A stretch of 7,552 nucleotides of DNA from Nitrospira sp. Lineage in GTDB: Bacteria > Nitrospirota > JACRHL01. How positions within the stretch are numbered: the first letter of the stretch is position 1; each line of letters begins with the position of its first letter. The notes beneath the pieces were generated by a model. That model saw nothing but the letters and a program-made list of their open reading frames with translations, searched no databases and was not told the origin of the DNA. This document shows positions 1-5,333 of the stretch, piece by piece. The position numbers and the translations under genes were made by a program. Location of the stretch: positions 1 to 7,552 of the forward strand of contig JALWRU010000125.1 in the NCBI GenBank assembly GCA_026994095.1, written 5' to 3'.

Positions 1-2
1 CC

Positions 3-140
3 GGGGCGGTGGGAGTGGTGCGGCAAAAGATGCGGCTGGGGCTATCCAGTTGGCCGGTCTTCTCCCGCTCGCTGGCCCAGCACTTTCCCGCGCTGCTGCC
101 CGGTTTTGCGGCGCGGGCCGCCCGGCTCACCCGCCAGTAA
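3..140 (+). CDS. C-terminal end of an unidentified protein (5' truncated by window edge)
   Basis: An open frame enters from the left edge and stops at TAA (138-140), giving the last 45 residues of a protein. The tail is rich in Arg, Ala and Leu, contains the stretch SSWPVFSRSLAQHFPALLPG, and ends RLTRQ. Codon use is GC-rich and resembles the neighbouring genes. The basic and hydrophobic end would fit the C-terminus of a short-chain dehydrogenase or a peripheral membrane protein, but this is a guess and I do not recognise the family. It lies on the same strand as bioB. The 121-base gap holding a promoter and operator candidate suggests that bioB is transcribed separately. Confidence 0.5.
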   Translation, partial: GAVGVVRQKMRLGLSSWPVFSRSLAQHFPALLPGFAARAARLTRQ

Positions 141-147
141 CGATCTG

Positions 148-172
148 GTTGCAGCATCCGTCAACCTGCAAC
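148..172. repeat. 7-bp inverted repeat after the upstream gene
   Basis: GTTGCAG (148-154) and CTGCAAC (166-172) are perfect inverted copies separated by 11 bases. They lie just after the stop codon at 138-140. No T-run follows, so this is at best a weak or Rho-assisted terminator. Its right arm overlaps the candidate BirA palindrome, so the two structures could compete. Confidence 0.35.
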
Positions 173-186
173 GACCAATAGGTTGA
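161..186 (+). promoter_or_regulatory. Candidate BirA (biotin repressor) operator upstream of bioB
   Basis: TCAACC (161-166) and GGTTGA (181-186) are perfect inverted half-sites separated by exactly 14 bases; one further base pair (T167/A180) extends the palindrome inward. The known BirA consensus in many bacteria is TTGTAAACC-N14/15-GGTTTACAA. The left half here (158-166) matches 6 of 9 positions and the right half (181-189) matches 5 of 9, including the invariant AACC and GGTT cores. It lies 75 bases before the bioB ATG and overlaps the candidate -35 hexamer, the geometry expected for repression by biotinoyl-AMP-bound BirA. Assignment to BirA is inference from spacing, core and neighbour gene. 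Confidence 0.55.
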
Positions 187-212
187 TCGTCTTTGCACAG
201 CGTTGGTAGACT
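183..212 (+). promoter_or_regulatory. Candidate sigma70-type promoter of bioB
   Basis: TTGATC (183-188) serves as -35 and TAGACT (207-212) as -10, with an 18-base spacer; each matches 4 of 6 consensus positions. Transcription would begin near 219, leaving a leader of about 43 bases before the ATG at 262. The -35 starts inside the right arm of the candidate BirA palindrome. The match is moderate and rests mostly on position. Confidence 0.4.
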
Positions 213-261
213 GGCGGTCTGTCGCTCCCGACTTTACCTACCGTCAGATGGACCCGTTGTT

Positions 262-1317
262 ATGCGTGACCTCATCCGCTCCTTTGAAGACCGTGTCATT
301 GCAGGAGAAAACCTCTCCTACGACGAGGGCCTGCAACTGGCCGCCATCGACCCGCGCTCCGCCGACCTGATGGACCTGATCAGTTCGGCCAACCGGGTGC
401 GCATGCACTTCAAGGGCGACAAGGTCGATACCTGCGCCATCGTCAACGCCAAGGCCGGCTCCTGCTCGGAGGACTGTACCTTCTGCGCCCAGTCGGCCCA
501 CCACGCCGCCGCCCCTACCGAAAATTATGACCTGCTGGACGGCCCTGCCATCGGCGACGCCGCCGAAGCCGCCTTCGACGCCGGGGCCGAGGCCTTCGGG
601 CTGGTGGCCGCCTGGAAAGGCCTCAAGGAGGGGCCAGAGCTGGAGAGCCTGCTGGATCGCATCCGCGAGTTGACCGCCACCAGCGACGGCCATATTGATG
701 GCTCGCTGGGCCATGTGCCCACTGTAGAGATCGCTCAAAAACTGCGTGACGCAGGGCTGCGCACCTACAACCACAATCTGGAGACCGCCCCCAGTCATTA
801 CGGCAACATCTGTACCACCCACACCTTTCAGGACCGGCTGGATACCATCCAACGGCTCAAACAGGCGGGTATTCGCATCTGTAGCGGCGGCATCTTTGGC
901 ATGGGCGAAACCCCGCAGCAACGGGTAGAGCTGGCCATCGCCCTGCGCGAGGTCGGTACCGACGTGCTGCCCATGAATTTTTTAAACCCCATCTCCGGCA
1001 CCCCGCTGGAGGGCACCGTGCCCCTGTCGCCGCTGGAGTGCCTGCACACCATCGCCATGTTCCGGCTGATGCTGCCCACCGCCAACCTGATGCTGGCCGG
1101 TGGCCGAGAGGTCAACCTGCGCGACCTTCAATCCTGGGCGTTCCACGCCGGGGCCAACGCCTGCATGGTCGGCAACTACCTGACCACACCGGGCCGGGAC
1201 CGCCACGAAGACCTGCGCATGATCCGCGACCTGGGTCTGACCACCGCCATGGAACCGGAACCGCTCAACGACGCCCCGGCCAACCCGTTACAGATGGTCG
1301 CCAGCCAGAGCACCTAA
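262..1317 (+). CDS. bioB: Biotin synthase (radical SAM), non-canonical auxiliary-cluster cysteines
   Basis: BioB inserts sulfur into dethiobiotin to make biotin, the last step of biotin synthesis in the cytoplasm. The protein has 351 residues from the ATG at 262, near the usual family length of 320-350. The in-frame TTG at 193 would add 23 residues lacking family character and would fall within the promoter region, so I prefer the ATG. The radical SAM motif CSEDCTFC (Cys68, 72, 75) binds the [4Fe-4S] cluster. Other BioB signatures are YNHNLET (169-175), CSGGIFGMGE (207-216), a GTPLEG motif (246-251) and AGGREVNLRDLQSW (279-292). Aligned by eye to E. coli BioB, the auxiliary [2Fe-2S] ligands Cys97 and Cys128 are Gly113 and Asp146 here, while Cys188 (Cys207) and Arg260 (Arg282) are kept. 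An additional Cys184 sits in NICTTHTF. The gene is not inactivated: the frame is intact and all SAM-site motifs remain. No other bio gene is in the window. Confidence 0.95.
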   Translation: MRDLIRSFEDRVIAGENLSYDEGLQLAAIDPRSADLMDLISSANRVRMHFKGDKVDTCAIVNAKAGSCSEDCTFCAQSAHHAAAPTENYDLLDGPAIGDAAEAAFDAGAEAFGLVAAWKGLKEGPELESLLDRIRELTATSDGHIDGSLGHVPTVEIAQKLRDAGLRTYNHNLETAPSHYGNICTTHTFQDRLDTIQRLKQAGIRICSGGIFGMGETPQQRVELAIALREVGTDVLPMNFLNPISGTPLEGTVPLSPLECLHTIAMFRLMLPTANLMLAGGREVNLRDLQSWAFHAGANACMVGNYLTTPGRDRHEDLRMIRDLGLTTAMEPEPLNDAPANPLQMVASQST

Positions 1318-1348
1318 GGGGGAATTTGCCACCGATATGGGTCTTGTA

Positions 1349-1378
1349 TTGACCTGTCTGGTGGGCCTGAGTTATCGT
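1349..1378 (+). promoter_or_regulatory. Candidate promoter of the tRNA gene
   Basis: TTGACC (1349-1354, 5 of 6 matches to TTGACA) and TATCGT (1373-1378) are 18 bases apart. Transcription would start about 7 bases before the tRNA 5' end at 1392. The position in the short gap between bioB and the tRNA supports independent expression of the tRNA. Confidence 0.5.
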
Positions 1379-1391
1379 ACTCGGCTTGCAA

Positions 1392-1468
1392 GGCGGCGTA
1401 GCTCAGCTGGTTAGAGCAGCGGAATCATAATCCGCGTGTCCGGGGTTCGAATCCCTGCGCCGCTACCA
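1392..1468 (+). tRNA. tRNA-Met (CAT anticodon), elongator type
   Basis: A full cloverleaf of 77 nt can be folded: acceptor GGCGGCG (1392-1398) with CGCCGCT (1458-1464), D-arm GCTC/GAGC (1401-1404/1414-1417), anticodon stem GCGGA/TCCGC (1419-1423/1431-1435), anticodon CAT (1426-1428), T-arm CGGGG/CCCTG around TTCGAAT, discriminator A1465 and encoded CCA (1466-1468). It is not an initiator: the anticodon stem lacks the three G-C pairs of initiators, and pair 1-72 is a G-U wobble rather than the unpaired C-A. A CAT anticodon may also belong to tRNA-Ile2, where C34 is changed to lysidine. I favour elongator Met from overall resemblance, but the two cannot be separated with certainty by eye. Confidence 0.93.
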
Positions 1469-1502
1469 TTCTTAAAATCCAATACAACCCAGATTGGTAC
1501 CC

Positions 1503-1529
1503 AAAGGCCCCGTATTCGGGGCCTTTTTT
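1503..1529 (+). terminator. Intrinsic terminator after the tRNA
   Basis: AAAGGCCCCG (1503-1512) pairs perfectly with CGGGGCCTTT (1517-1526) across a TATT loop, followed by a T-run (six T from 1524 to 1529). The 10-bp GC-rich stem with A-tract and T-tract is a classic Rho-independent terminator. It begins 34 bases after the tRNA CCA end and closes the tRNA transcript. Confidence 0.92.
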
Positions 1530-1735
1530 GTTGTTGGCTGCCTGTAGCCCTCCCCCAGACTAAATAGAACAGCCTGCGAGTTGACGACCCACGAATCAAT
1601 AGCAGAAAAAAGTGCGGGCCGACAGTTTGGGCCCTGGTTTTGTCGGTTGATGAAAAATACCGTCACCTGAGAAAGGTAGGAATTGCCATACGGCGTTCAC
1701 CAATAATCAAACTACCTTCTCAAGGACTATATGAT
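1530..1735. other. AT-rich non-coding stretch after the tRNA terminator
   Basis: I find no credible gene between the terminator and the micro-ORF at 1736. Base composition becomes AT-richer than the flanking genes toward the right. The stretch holds two inverted repeats: CCGACA (1619-1624) with TGTCGG (1641-1646), and a longer one at 1669-1721 listed separately. I see no transposase remnant and no copy of the tRNA 3' end that would mark an integrated element. The long minus-strand frames crossing here read through the tRNA and give the well-known spurious GAGIRTPD-type translation. Confidence 0.5.
1669..1721. repeat. Long-spaced inverted repeat upstream of the micro-ORF
   Basis: AAGGTAG (1673-1679) and CTACCTT (1712-1718) are perfect inverted copies. 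Bulging A1672 extends the stem by three more pairs (GAG 1669-1671 with CTC 1719-1721), giving 10 pairs around a 32-base loop. The right arm ends directly before the AAGGA ribosome binding site (1722-1726) of the ORF at 1736. In RNA it could form a leader hairpin; in DNA it could be a pair of operator half-sites. No known riboswitch consensus is recognised. Confidence 0.45.
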
Positions 1736-1810
1736 ATGAAAATATGTATAGGGCTGCTCACCATTATTTTTATAATTGAAATATCAATTGCTTATGCATA
1801 TGGCTGGTAA
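1736..1810 (+). CDS. Candidate 24-aa hydrophobic or signal-peptide-like micro-peptide
   Basis: An ATG at 1736 follows AAGGA (1722-1726) with a 9-base gap and runs 24 codons to TAA (1808-1810). The product starts MKICIG, has an almost continuous hydrophobic core at residues 3-18 (many Ile and Leu, with one Glu15), then SIAYA and ends YGW. This resembles either a complete signal peptide with an AYA cleavage site and only three mature residues, or a short membrane peptide like type I toxins such as Ibs. Its GC is 22 of 75 bases (29%), far below the neighbours, so transfer or a remnant of a deleted secreted protein is possible. An internal hairpin AATTGA/TCAATT (1774-1789) is present. It ends 28 bases before the convergent stop of rlmL. 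I do not recognise a family, and translation is unproven. Confidence 0.35.
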   Translation: MKICIGLLTIIFIIEISIAYAYGW

Positions 1811-1838
1811 GACGAGAGAACGCCATAAACGAATTAAA

Positions 1839-3008
1839 TCAGTTAATCCCGTAGTGCAACAATTTGCACTCGATGGCACCGTTATAGAGGGTGTGCTTTT
1901 TGTCCGCCCCCAGCCGCATGTGGCGGGCCAGATCCGGGTTGCCGGTGATCATCGCCACCCGCCAGCCGGAAAAATGATCTTTAAGCTGGCCCCCTAACGA
2001 CGCATACAGGTGGTTGAGCCGTTCGTCGTGGCCCATGCGCTCGCCGTAGGGTGGGTTGATAAAGACCAACCCTGCCGCCCCGGATTGGGGCTGTGTTTCG
2101 GCCAGATCGCGCTGATGGAATTCCACATACTCCTCCAACCCGGCGTTCCACAGGTTCTGTTTGACCGCCTCCTGTGAGCGTTCATCCCGGTCGTAGCCGT
2201 GCACCCGCCCTTTGCCAAAGGCGGCCAGCCCCACCTCGCGGCGCTCCTCGGCTTCATCACACAGGCCTGCCCACAGGGGCGCATCGTGGCCCAGCCAATG
2301 GCTAAAACCAAAGTCGTCGTCGTGTCGCCCCATGCCCGGTGCAATGTCGGCAGCCATCAATACCGCCTCAATCAAGAGGGTGCCTGAGCCACACATCAGG
2401 TCTACCAACTGACCTCCTTTGGCGGCCATGTCGGGCCAGCGGGCGTGGGCCAGAATGGCCGCAGCGAGGGTCTCTTTGAGTGGTGCCTTACCGCCCTTGA
2501 CCCGATAACCCCGCCGATGCAGGGCATCGCCAGACAGGTCGATAGAGACCGTGGCCTGATCCCGGTACAGGTAGACGTTGATACGCAGATCCGGCTGCTT
2601 GGTATCCACCGACGGACGAATCCCGCAGGCATCCCGAAACTGATCCACCACCGCGTCCTTGACCTTCAGCGCACCAAAGTGGGAGTGGTCGATGGCGGAA
2701 CCGCTACAAGAGAAATCGACCACAATGGTGCCCTTGGGCCGCACATGGATGGCCCAATCTACCGTCTGGATGCCCGCATACAGCGCCTCTGCATCCGGGG
2801 CGAAAAAGGTGGCCACCGGTAACAGTATGCGGCTGGCCAGGCGCGACCACAGGCAGGCCCGGTAGGCCGCCTCCAGCCCCCCTTCAAAGGAGGCACCACC
2901 CCGGGCGGGGCGGGCATTGGGGATGCCCATCTGGGTCAGTTCATAGGCCAGTAAGGGCGCCACATTCATCGCGCAGGGGGCAAACAGGGTCACGGGTGTC
3001 GTGCTCAC
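1839..3008 (-). CDS. rlmL: 23S rRNA guanine-N2 methyltransferase, RlmL type (THUMP + SAM methyltransferase)
   Basis: By homology to the N-terminal half of E. coli RlmKL, this enzyme makes m2G2445 in helix 74 of 23S rRNA using S-adenosylmethionine, acting on assembling 50S subunits. Numbered from the GTG at 3008 (389 aa), the N-terminal THUMP region covers about residues 35-155 and includes LWSRLASRILLP (53-64) and HFGALKVKDAVVDQF (110-124). The link LSGDALHRRGYR (158-169) and APLKETLAAAI (175-185) leads into the Rossmann domain: SAM motif DLMCGSGT (203-210) and catalytic NPPYGER (318-324). The second methyltransferase (RlmK, m7G2069) of the E. coli fusion is absent, so this is a stand-alone RlmL, as in many bacteria. 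I chose GTG at 3008 because it overlaps the glycosyltransferase stop (TAGTG) and fits the family N-terminus. An in-frame ATG at 3032 would add 8 residues. A 7-bp hairpin (1853-1870) lies within the last codons. Confidence 0.9.
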   Translation of the reverse strand: MSTTPVTLFAPCAMNVAPLLAYELTQMGIPNARPARGGASFEGGLEAAYRACLWSRLASRILLPVATFFAPDAEALYAGIQTVDWAIHVRPKGTIVVDFSCSGSAIDHSHFGALKVKDAVVDQFRDACGIRPSVDTKQPDLRINVYLYRDQATVSIDLSGDALHRRGYRVKGGKAPLKETLAAAILAHARWPDMAAKGGQLVDLMCGSGTLLIEAVLMAADIAPGMGRHDDDFGFSHWLGHDAPLWAGLCDEAEERREVGLAAFGKGRVHGYDRDERSQEAVKQNLWNAGLEEYVEFHQRDLAETQPQSGAAGLVFINPPYGERMGHDERLNHLYASLGGQLKDHFSGWRVAMITGNPDLARHMRLGADKKHTLYNGAIECKLLHYGIN

Positions 3009-4168
3009 TAATGCTGCCGATCCGGGCTGCATACATCGTCATAAAGGCGGGTCAGTTGGGCAAATACAACGTCCAGTCCAAACCGTTGAGCCGCCCACTC
3101 CCGGTTGGCAGCATGGGGACGATCGCGGGGACGGATGTCGCCACCGGGCACAGCGGTATCTGGCGGTACCGGTAGCAGCCGTTCGACCGCCTCCACAAAT
3201 CCGGCCACATTGTCTGCCTCCACCAGTGCTGCGCCGGGGCAGCCTTCTAAAATCTCCGGTAGGCCACCGACCTGCGAGGCCACCACCGGCAGCCCGGCCA
3301 GTAACCCCTCCACCGCCACCCGCCCGAACGGCTCACGGGTCGAGGGCACCATCAGCAGGTCCAGCCCGGACAGGGCGCGGGCCACGTTACGCTCGAACCC
3401 GGCAAAGGTGACCCGGTCACTCAGGCCCATGTCATCCGCGAGGGCGATCAGCGCGTCTCGCCTTGCGCCACCCTCTAATATGTCGTCGCCGATCACCACA
3501 AAATGCCAGTCATCGGCATGGCGACAGAGGGTGGCGGCCATCTGCAAAAAACATTCGTGGCCTTTTACCTGCGCAAAATTGCCCAGAATCCCTACCACCC
3601 GTCGGCTGTCGCAACCCCACTCATCACGTACTGGCTGGCGCAGCTCCGGGGCGGCATAGGCGTCCGGATCAAAGCCGTTATAAAGGACCATCTCCCGTGT
3701 GGTCCCACGGGCCGGATAGTCGGGAAAGACCTCCTGCATCTCACGGCTGTTGAACACCAGCGCCGAGGGTGCCGACTTTAAATAGTAACGCGCTGCATCC
3801 GGCTCCGTGTAATAACGCACATGCCCCACTACCGGGACGCCCAGCAGTTTTCCCACCCGGTTCAGCACCGGCAGGCTGCCGATATGATTGGCATGCAACA
3901 GCGTTGCCCGCAGCCGTTTGGCCAACCGCCACCAACGCCAGATATCGGCCAGCAGGTCCAGCCGCGACGGCTCGATGCCCGGTTTACGACCGATCACATC
4001 AAACGGCACCCCCTGCGCTGCCAGCGCCTCGGTCATGGGGCCGTGGGCGGGGACGACGACATGCGGGTGGCTGCCCTCCTGTTGCAACCGCTCACAGATG
4101 GTCAGCAGGCTGCGGTTACCGCCGCCAATCAAATGGGACGCGGAGGCATAGAGCACCACGCCAGTCAC
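3008..4168 (-). CDS. Glycosyltransferase family 4 (GT-B fold) protein
   Basis: A retaining glycosyltransferase that would transfer a sugar from a nucleotide-sugar donor, probably to a surface glycan or lipid; acceptor and sugar cannot be read from sequence. From the GTG at 4168 it has 386 residues, normal for GT4. The N-terminal domain opens with VVLYASAS and the glycine loop GGGNRSL (15-21). The C-terminal donor domain has ILGNFAQVKGHE (194-205), FVVIGDD (223-229), VPSTREPFGRVAVE with the EX7E pair Glu279/Glu287, and AGLPVVASQVGGLPEIL (291-307). No signal peptide or membrane span is evident, so it is likely cytosolic or membrane-associated. I chose GTG 4168 because CAGGG lies 7 bases before it; the alternative GTG at 4228 has no binding site and adds 20 residues lacking family character. 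It is upstream of rlmL in a coupled pair (TAGTG), although no functional link is known. No other polysaccharide genes are in view. Confidence 0.9.
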   Translation of the reverse strand: MTGVVLYASASHLIGGGNRSLLTICERLQQEGSHPHVVVPAHGPMTEALAAQGVPFDVIGRKPGIEPSRLDLLADIWRWWRLAKRLRATLLHANHIGSLPVLNRVGKLLGVPVVGHVRYYTEPDAARYYLKSAPSALVFNSREMQEVFPDYPARGTTREMVLYNGFDPDAYAAPELRQPVRDEWGCDSRRVVGILGNFAQVKGHECFLQMAATLCRHADDWHFVVIGDDILEGGARRDALIALADDMGLSDRVTFAGFERNVARALSGLDLLMVPSTREPFGRVAVEGLLAGLPVVASQVGGLPEILEGCPGAALVEADNVAGFVEAVERLLPVPPDTAVPGGDIRPRDRPHAANREWAAQRFGLDVVFAQLTRLYDDVCSPDRQH

Positions 4169-4332
4169 AGAGCGGCCCTGTGCCCCACAGCACAAACCGG
4201 TGTCACCCCCTGCCGAAGGGTGCGGCACACGGTGTACTGATCACACAGAATGGTTGGCATGGTGGGTCAAATCCAGGATAGCGGGCCGCCGCAGACAAAT
4301 CGGCGCTTGTTTACCGGGCAGCGTAGGGCACC

Positions 4333-4361
4333 AAAATAGGCCCGTGGCCTGACTTTATCAA
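4333..4361 (-). promoter_or_regulatory. Candidate promoter of the glycosyltransferase-rlmL pair
   Basis: On the minus strand, TTGATA (4361-4356) and TATTTT (4338-4333) are exactly 17 bases apart, with 4 of 6 and 4 of 6 consensus matches. Transcription would begin near 4326, leaving an untranslated leader of about 158 bases before the GTG at 4168. The leader shows no riboswitch or uORF that I can support. Confidence 0.4.
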
Positions 4362-4413
4362 GCACAACCCGACTCCCGCGCCCCTGCCCACAGCATAGCG
4401 ACAGAGGCTTGGG

Positions 4414-4419
4414 TAGAAT
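4414..4419 (+). promoter_or_regulatory. Weak candidate -10 element for the hemerythrin-like gene
   Basis: TAGAAT (4414-4419) matches 5 of 6 of the -10 consensus and lies 45 bases before the ATG at 4465. No good -35 hexamer is found 16-18 bases upstream, which may mean an activator-dependent promoter or a chance match. This element and the divergent minus-strand promoter at 4333-4361 are all I find in the 296-base gap 4169-4464. Confidence 0.25.
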
Positions 4420-4464
4420 GACCGTTGCAACTTTTGACTGCTCGACCGTCTGCAAAGGTACCCC

Positions 4465-4947
4465 ATGACCGAATCCACCCCTGCCCCCGCCAAACGAAAC
4501 CCGGCCCTGATTCCCCTATCCCACGATCACCACAACGGGCTGGCGCGGGCGCGGGACATCGTGCTGGCGCTGGACGGGGTTGTGCCGCAAGACCTGCACG
4601 AACTGGCCGCCTCCAGCCACCGTTTTGCAGAGGCCGAACTACTACCCCACTTTGAGCGGGAAGAGCGGTTTTTAATACCGCCGTTTATCGCCCACGTGGG
4701 TGACAGCGACCCGGACCTGCAAACCTTTGTCAGCCAGCATCAACAACTGCGCCAACTCAGCACTGAACTACTGAATAGCACGGCCCCGCTGGAGCAACTC
4801 TTAAGTAACTGGTCCAAAGCCCTTACCGCTCACATTCGTTTTGAGGAGCGGACCCTGTTCAAGCGGGTGCAGGCAGCACTCACCGCCGATGAAATGGCGA
4901 CCCTGGGAGCCGCCCTTAACACCGGGGGGCCTGCCTGTAGCCTGTAG
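4465..4947 (+). CDS. Hemerythrin HHE cation-binding domain protein
   Basis: A single-domain four-helix protein of 160 residues expected to bind a di-iron (or related metal) centre in the cytoplasm. Hemerythrin-like proteins of this class act in O2, NO or redox sensing and iron handling; the role here is unknown. Expected ligands appear in order: SHDHHNG (His20, His22/23), PHFEREE (His62, Glu66), SQHQQL (His92) and AHIRFEE (His123, Glu127), the usual H...HxxxE...H...HxxxE pattern. The first 15 residues are Pro/Ala-rich and probably disordered. There is no signal peptide and no fused sensor or output domain. The ATG follows AAAGG (4454-4458) with a 6-base gap. The gene diverges from the glycosyltransferase and converges on cutA. 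An inverted repeat straddles its last codons. Confidence 0.88.
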   Translation: MTESTPAPAKRNPALIPLSHDHHNGLARARDIVLALDGVVPQDLHELAASSHRFAEAELLPHFEREERFLIPPFIAHVGDSDPDLQTFVSQHQQLRQLSTELLNSTAPLEQLLSNWSKALTAHIRFEERTLFKRVQAALTADEMATLGAALNTGGPACSL

Positions 4948-4970
4948 GCTGTGACGACACGCCCCCCGGT
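4921..4970. terminator. Candidate bidirectional terminator between convergent genes
   Basis: ACCGGGGGGC (4921-4930) and GCCCCCCGGT (4961-4970) form a perfect 10-bp inverted repeat. The 30-base loop contains a second small hairpin AGCC-TGTA-GGCT (4939-4950) that includes the hemerythrin stop codon. It sits between the convergent hemerythrin-like gene (stop at 4947) and cutA (stop at 4983). The following T-run is poor (TTT on the + strand, none on the - strand), so termination efficiency is doubtful despite the strong stem. Confidence 0.45.
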
Positions 4971-4982
4971 TTAAGTTCGGGC

Positions 4983-5333
4983 CTACGGGTGACCCGGCGC
5001 GTCGGCGGTCTGCTCGCCAATCCACTTGATGTACCGGCTGCTGCCGCCATCCGTGGGCATGACGATCAACTCCGGGTTGTCGTAGGGGTGCAAATCGATG
5101 ATGCGGTGTTTGATCGGCCCGATCACCCCTTCGCGGGTCTTGATGAGCAACTGCACTTCGGCCTTGTGGACCAGTTCACCACCCTCCTTATAGATGGAGG
5201 TCGCGCCCGGCAGCACGGTGATGCAGGCAGCCATGCTCTGGCCCACCAGATCGTCGGCCATCTTCCTGGCCCCGGCCTCATCCGGGTGGGTCACAATGAT
5301 GATTCGAGCCAGATTGGGATCGTCGCCCTTCAT
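4983..5333 (-). CDS. cutA: CutA1 divalent-cation tolerance protein
   Basis: CutA1 is a small, very stable trimeric protein of ferredoxin-like fold linked genetically to copper and other divalent metal tolerance; its biochemical role is unsettled. The 116 residues match the family length. Signatures are THPDEAGARKMADDLV (15-30), MAACITVLPGATSIYKEGG (34-52), VQLLIKT (60-66) and the hallmark HPYDNPELIVMP (82-93), followed by YIKWI (101-105). Cys37 in the AAC motif corresponds to a conserved cysteine of the family. The ATG at 5333 has AGGAG 8 bases upstream, the best ribosome binding site in the window. It lies 92 bases after selO in the same direction with no terminator seen between them, so they may be cotranscribed. 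Confidence 0.95.
   Translation of the reverse strand: MKGDDPNLARIIIVTHPDEAGARKMADDLVGQSMAACITVLPGATSIYKEGGELVHKAEVQLLIKTREGVIGPIKHRIIDLHPYDNPELIVMPTDGGSSRYIKWIGEQTADAPGHP

Noticed and set aside
244..921. Long minus-strand open frame (225 codons) opposite bioB
   Set aside because: It is the antisense shadow of a clear BioB gene in GC-rich DNA. Its product is a low-complexity Gly/Ala/Val-rich sequence with no recognisable domain, and no ribosome binding site supports it.
1411..1599. Minus-strand frames through the tRNA giving a protein with GAGIRTPD
   Set aside because: This string is the well-known false translation of the reverse strand of tRNA genes. The frame starts in the terminator region and covers the tRNA.
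1669..1735. Known riboswitch in the leader of the micro-ORF
   Set aside because: I compared from memory with c-di-GMP, fluoride and preQ1 motifs, and none of their invariant segments is present.
1392..1838. tRNA as an attachment site of an integrated element
   Set aside because: I found no second copy of the tRNA 3' end, no integrase and no mobility genes in the window. Only low GC remains as a hint.
1853..1870. Hairpin AGTGCAA-CAAT-TTGCACT at the end of rlmL as a terminator
   Set aside because: It lies inside the coding region, 12 bases before the stop codon, and no T-run follows at once on either strand, so I do not call it a terminator.
1538..4942. Shared 12-mer CTGCCTGTAGCC at 1538-1549 and 4931-4942
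   Set aside because: Only two copies, in unrelated contexts, and no longer flanking similarity. Probably chance or a minor local motif rather than a repeat family.
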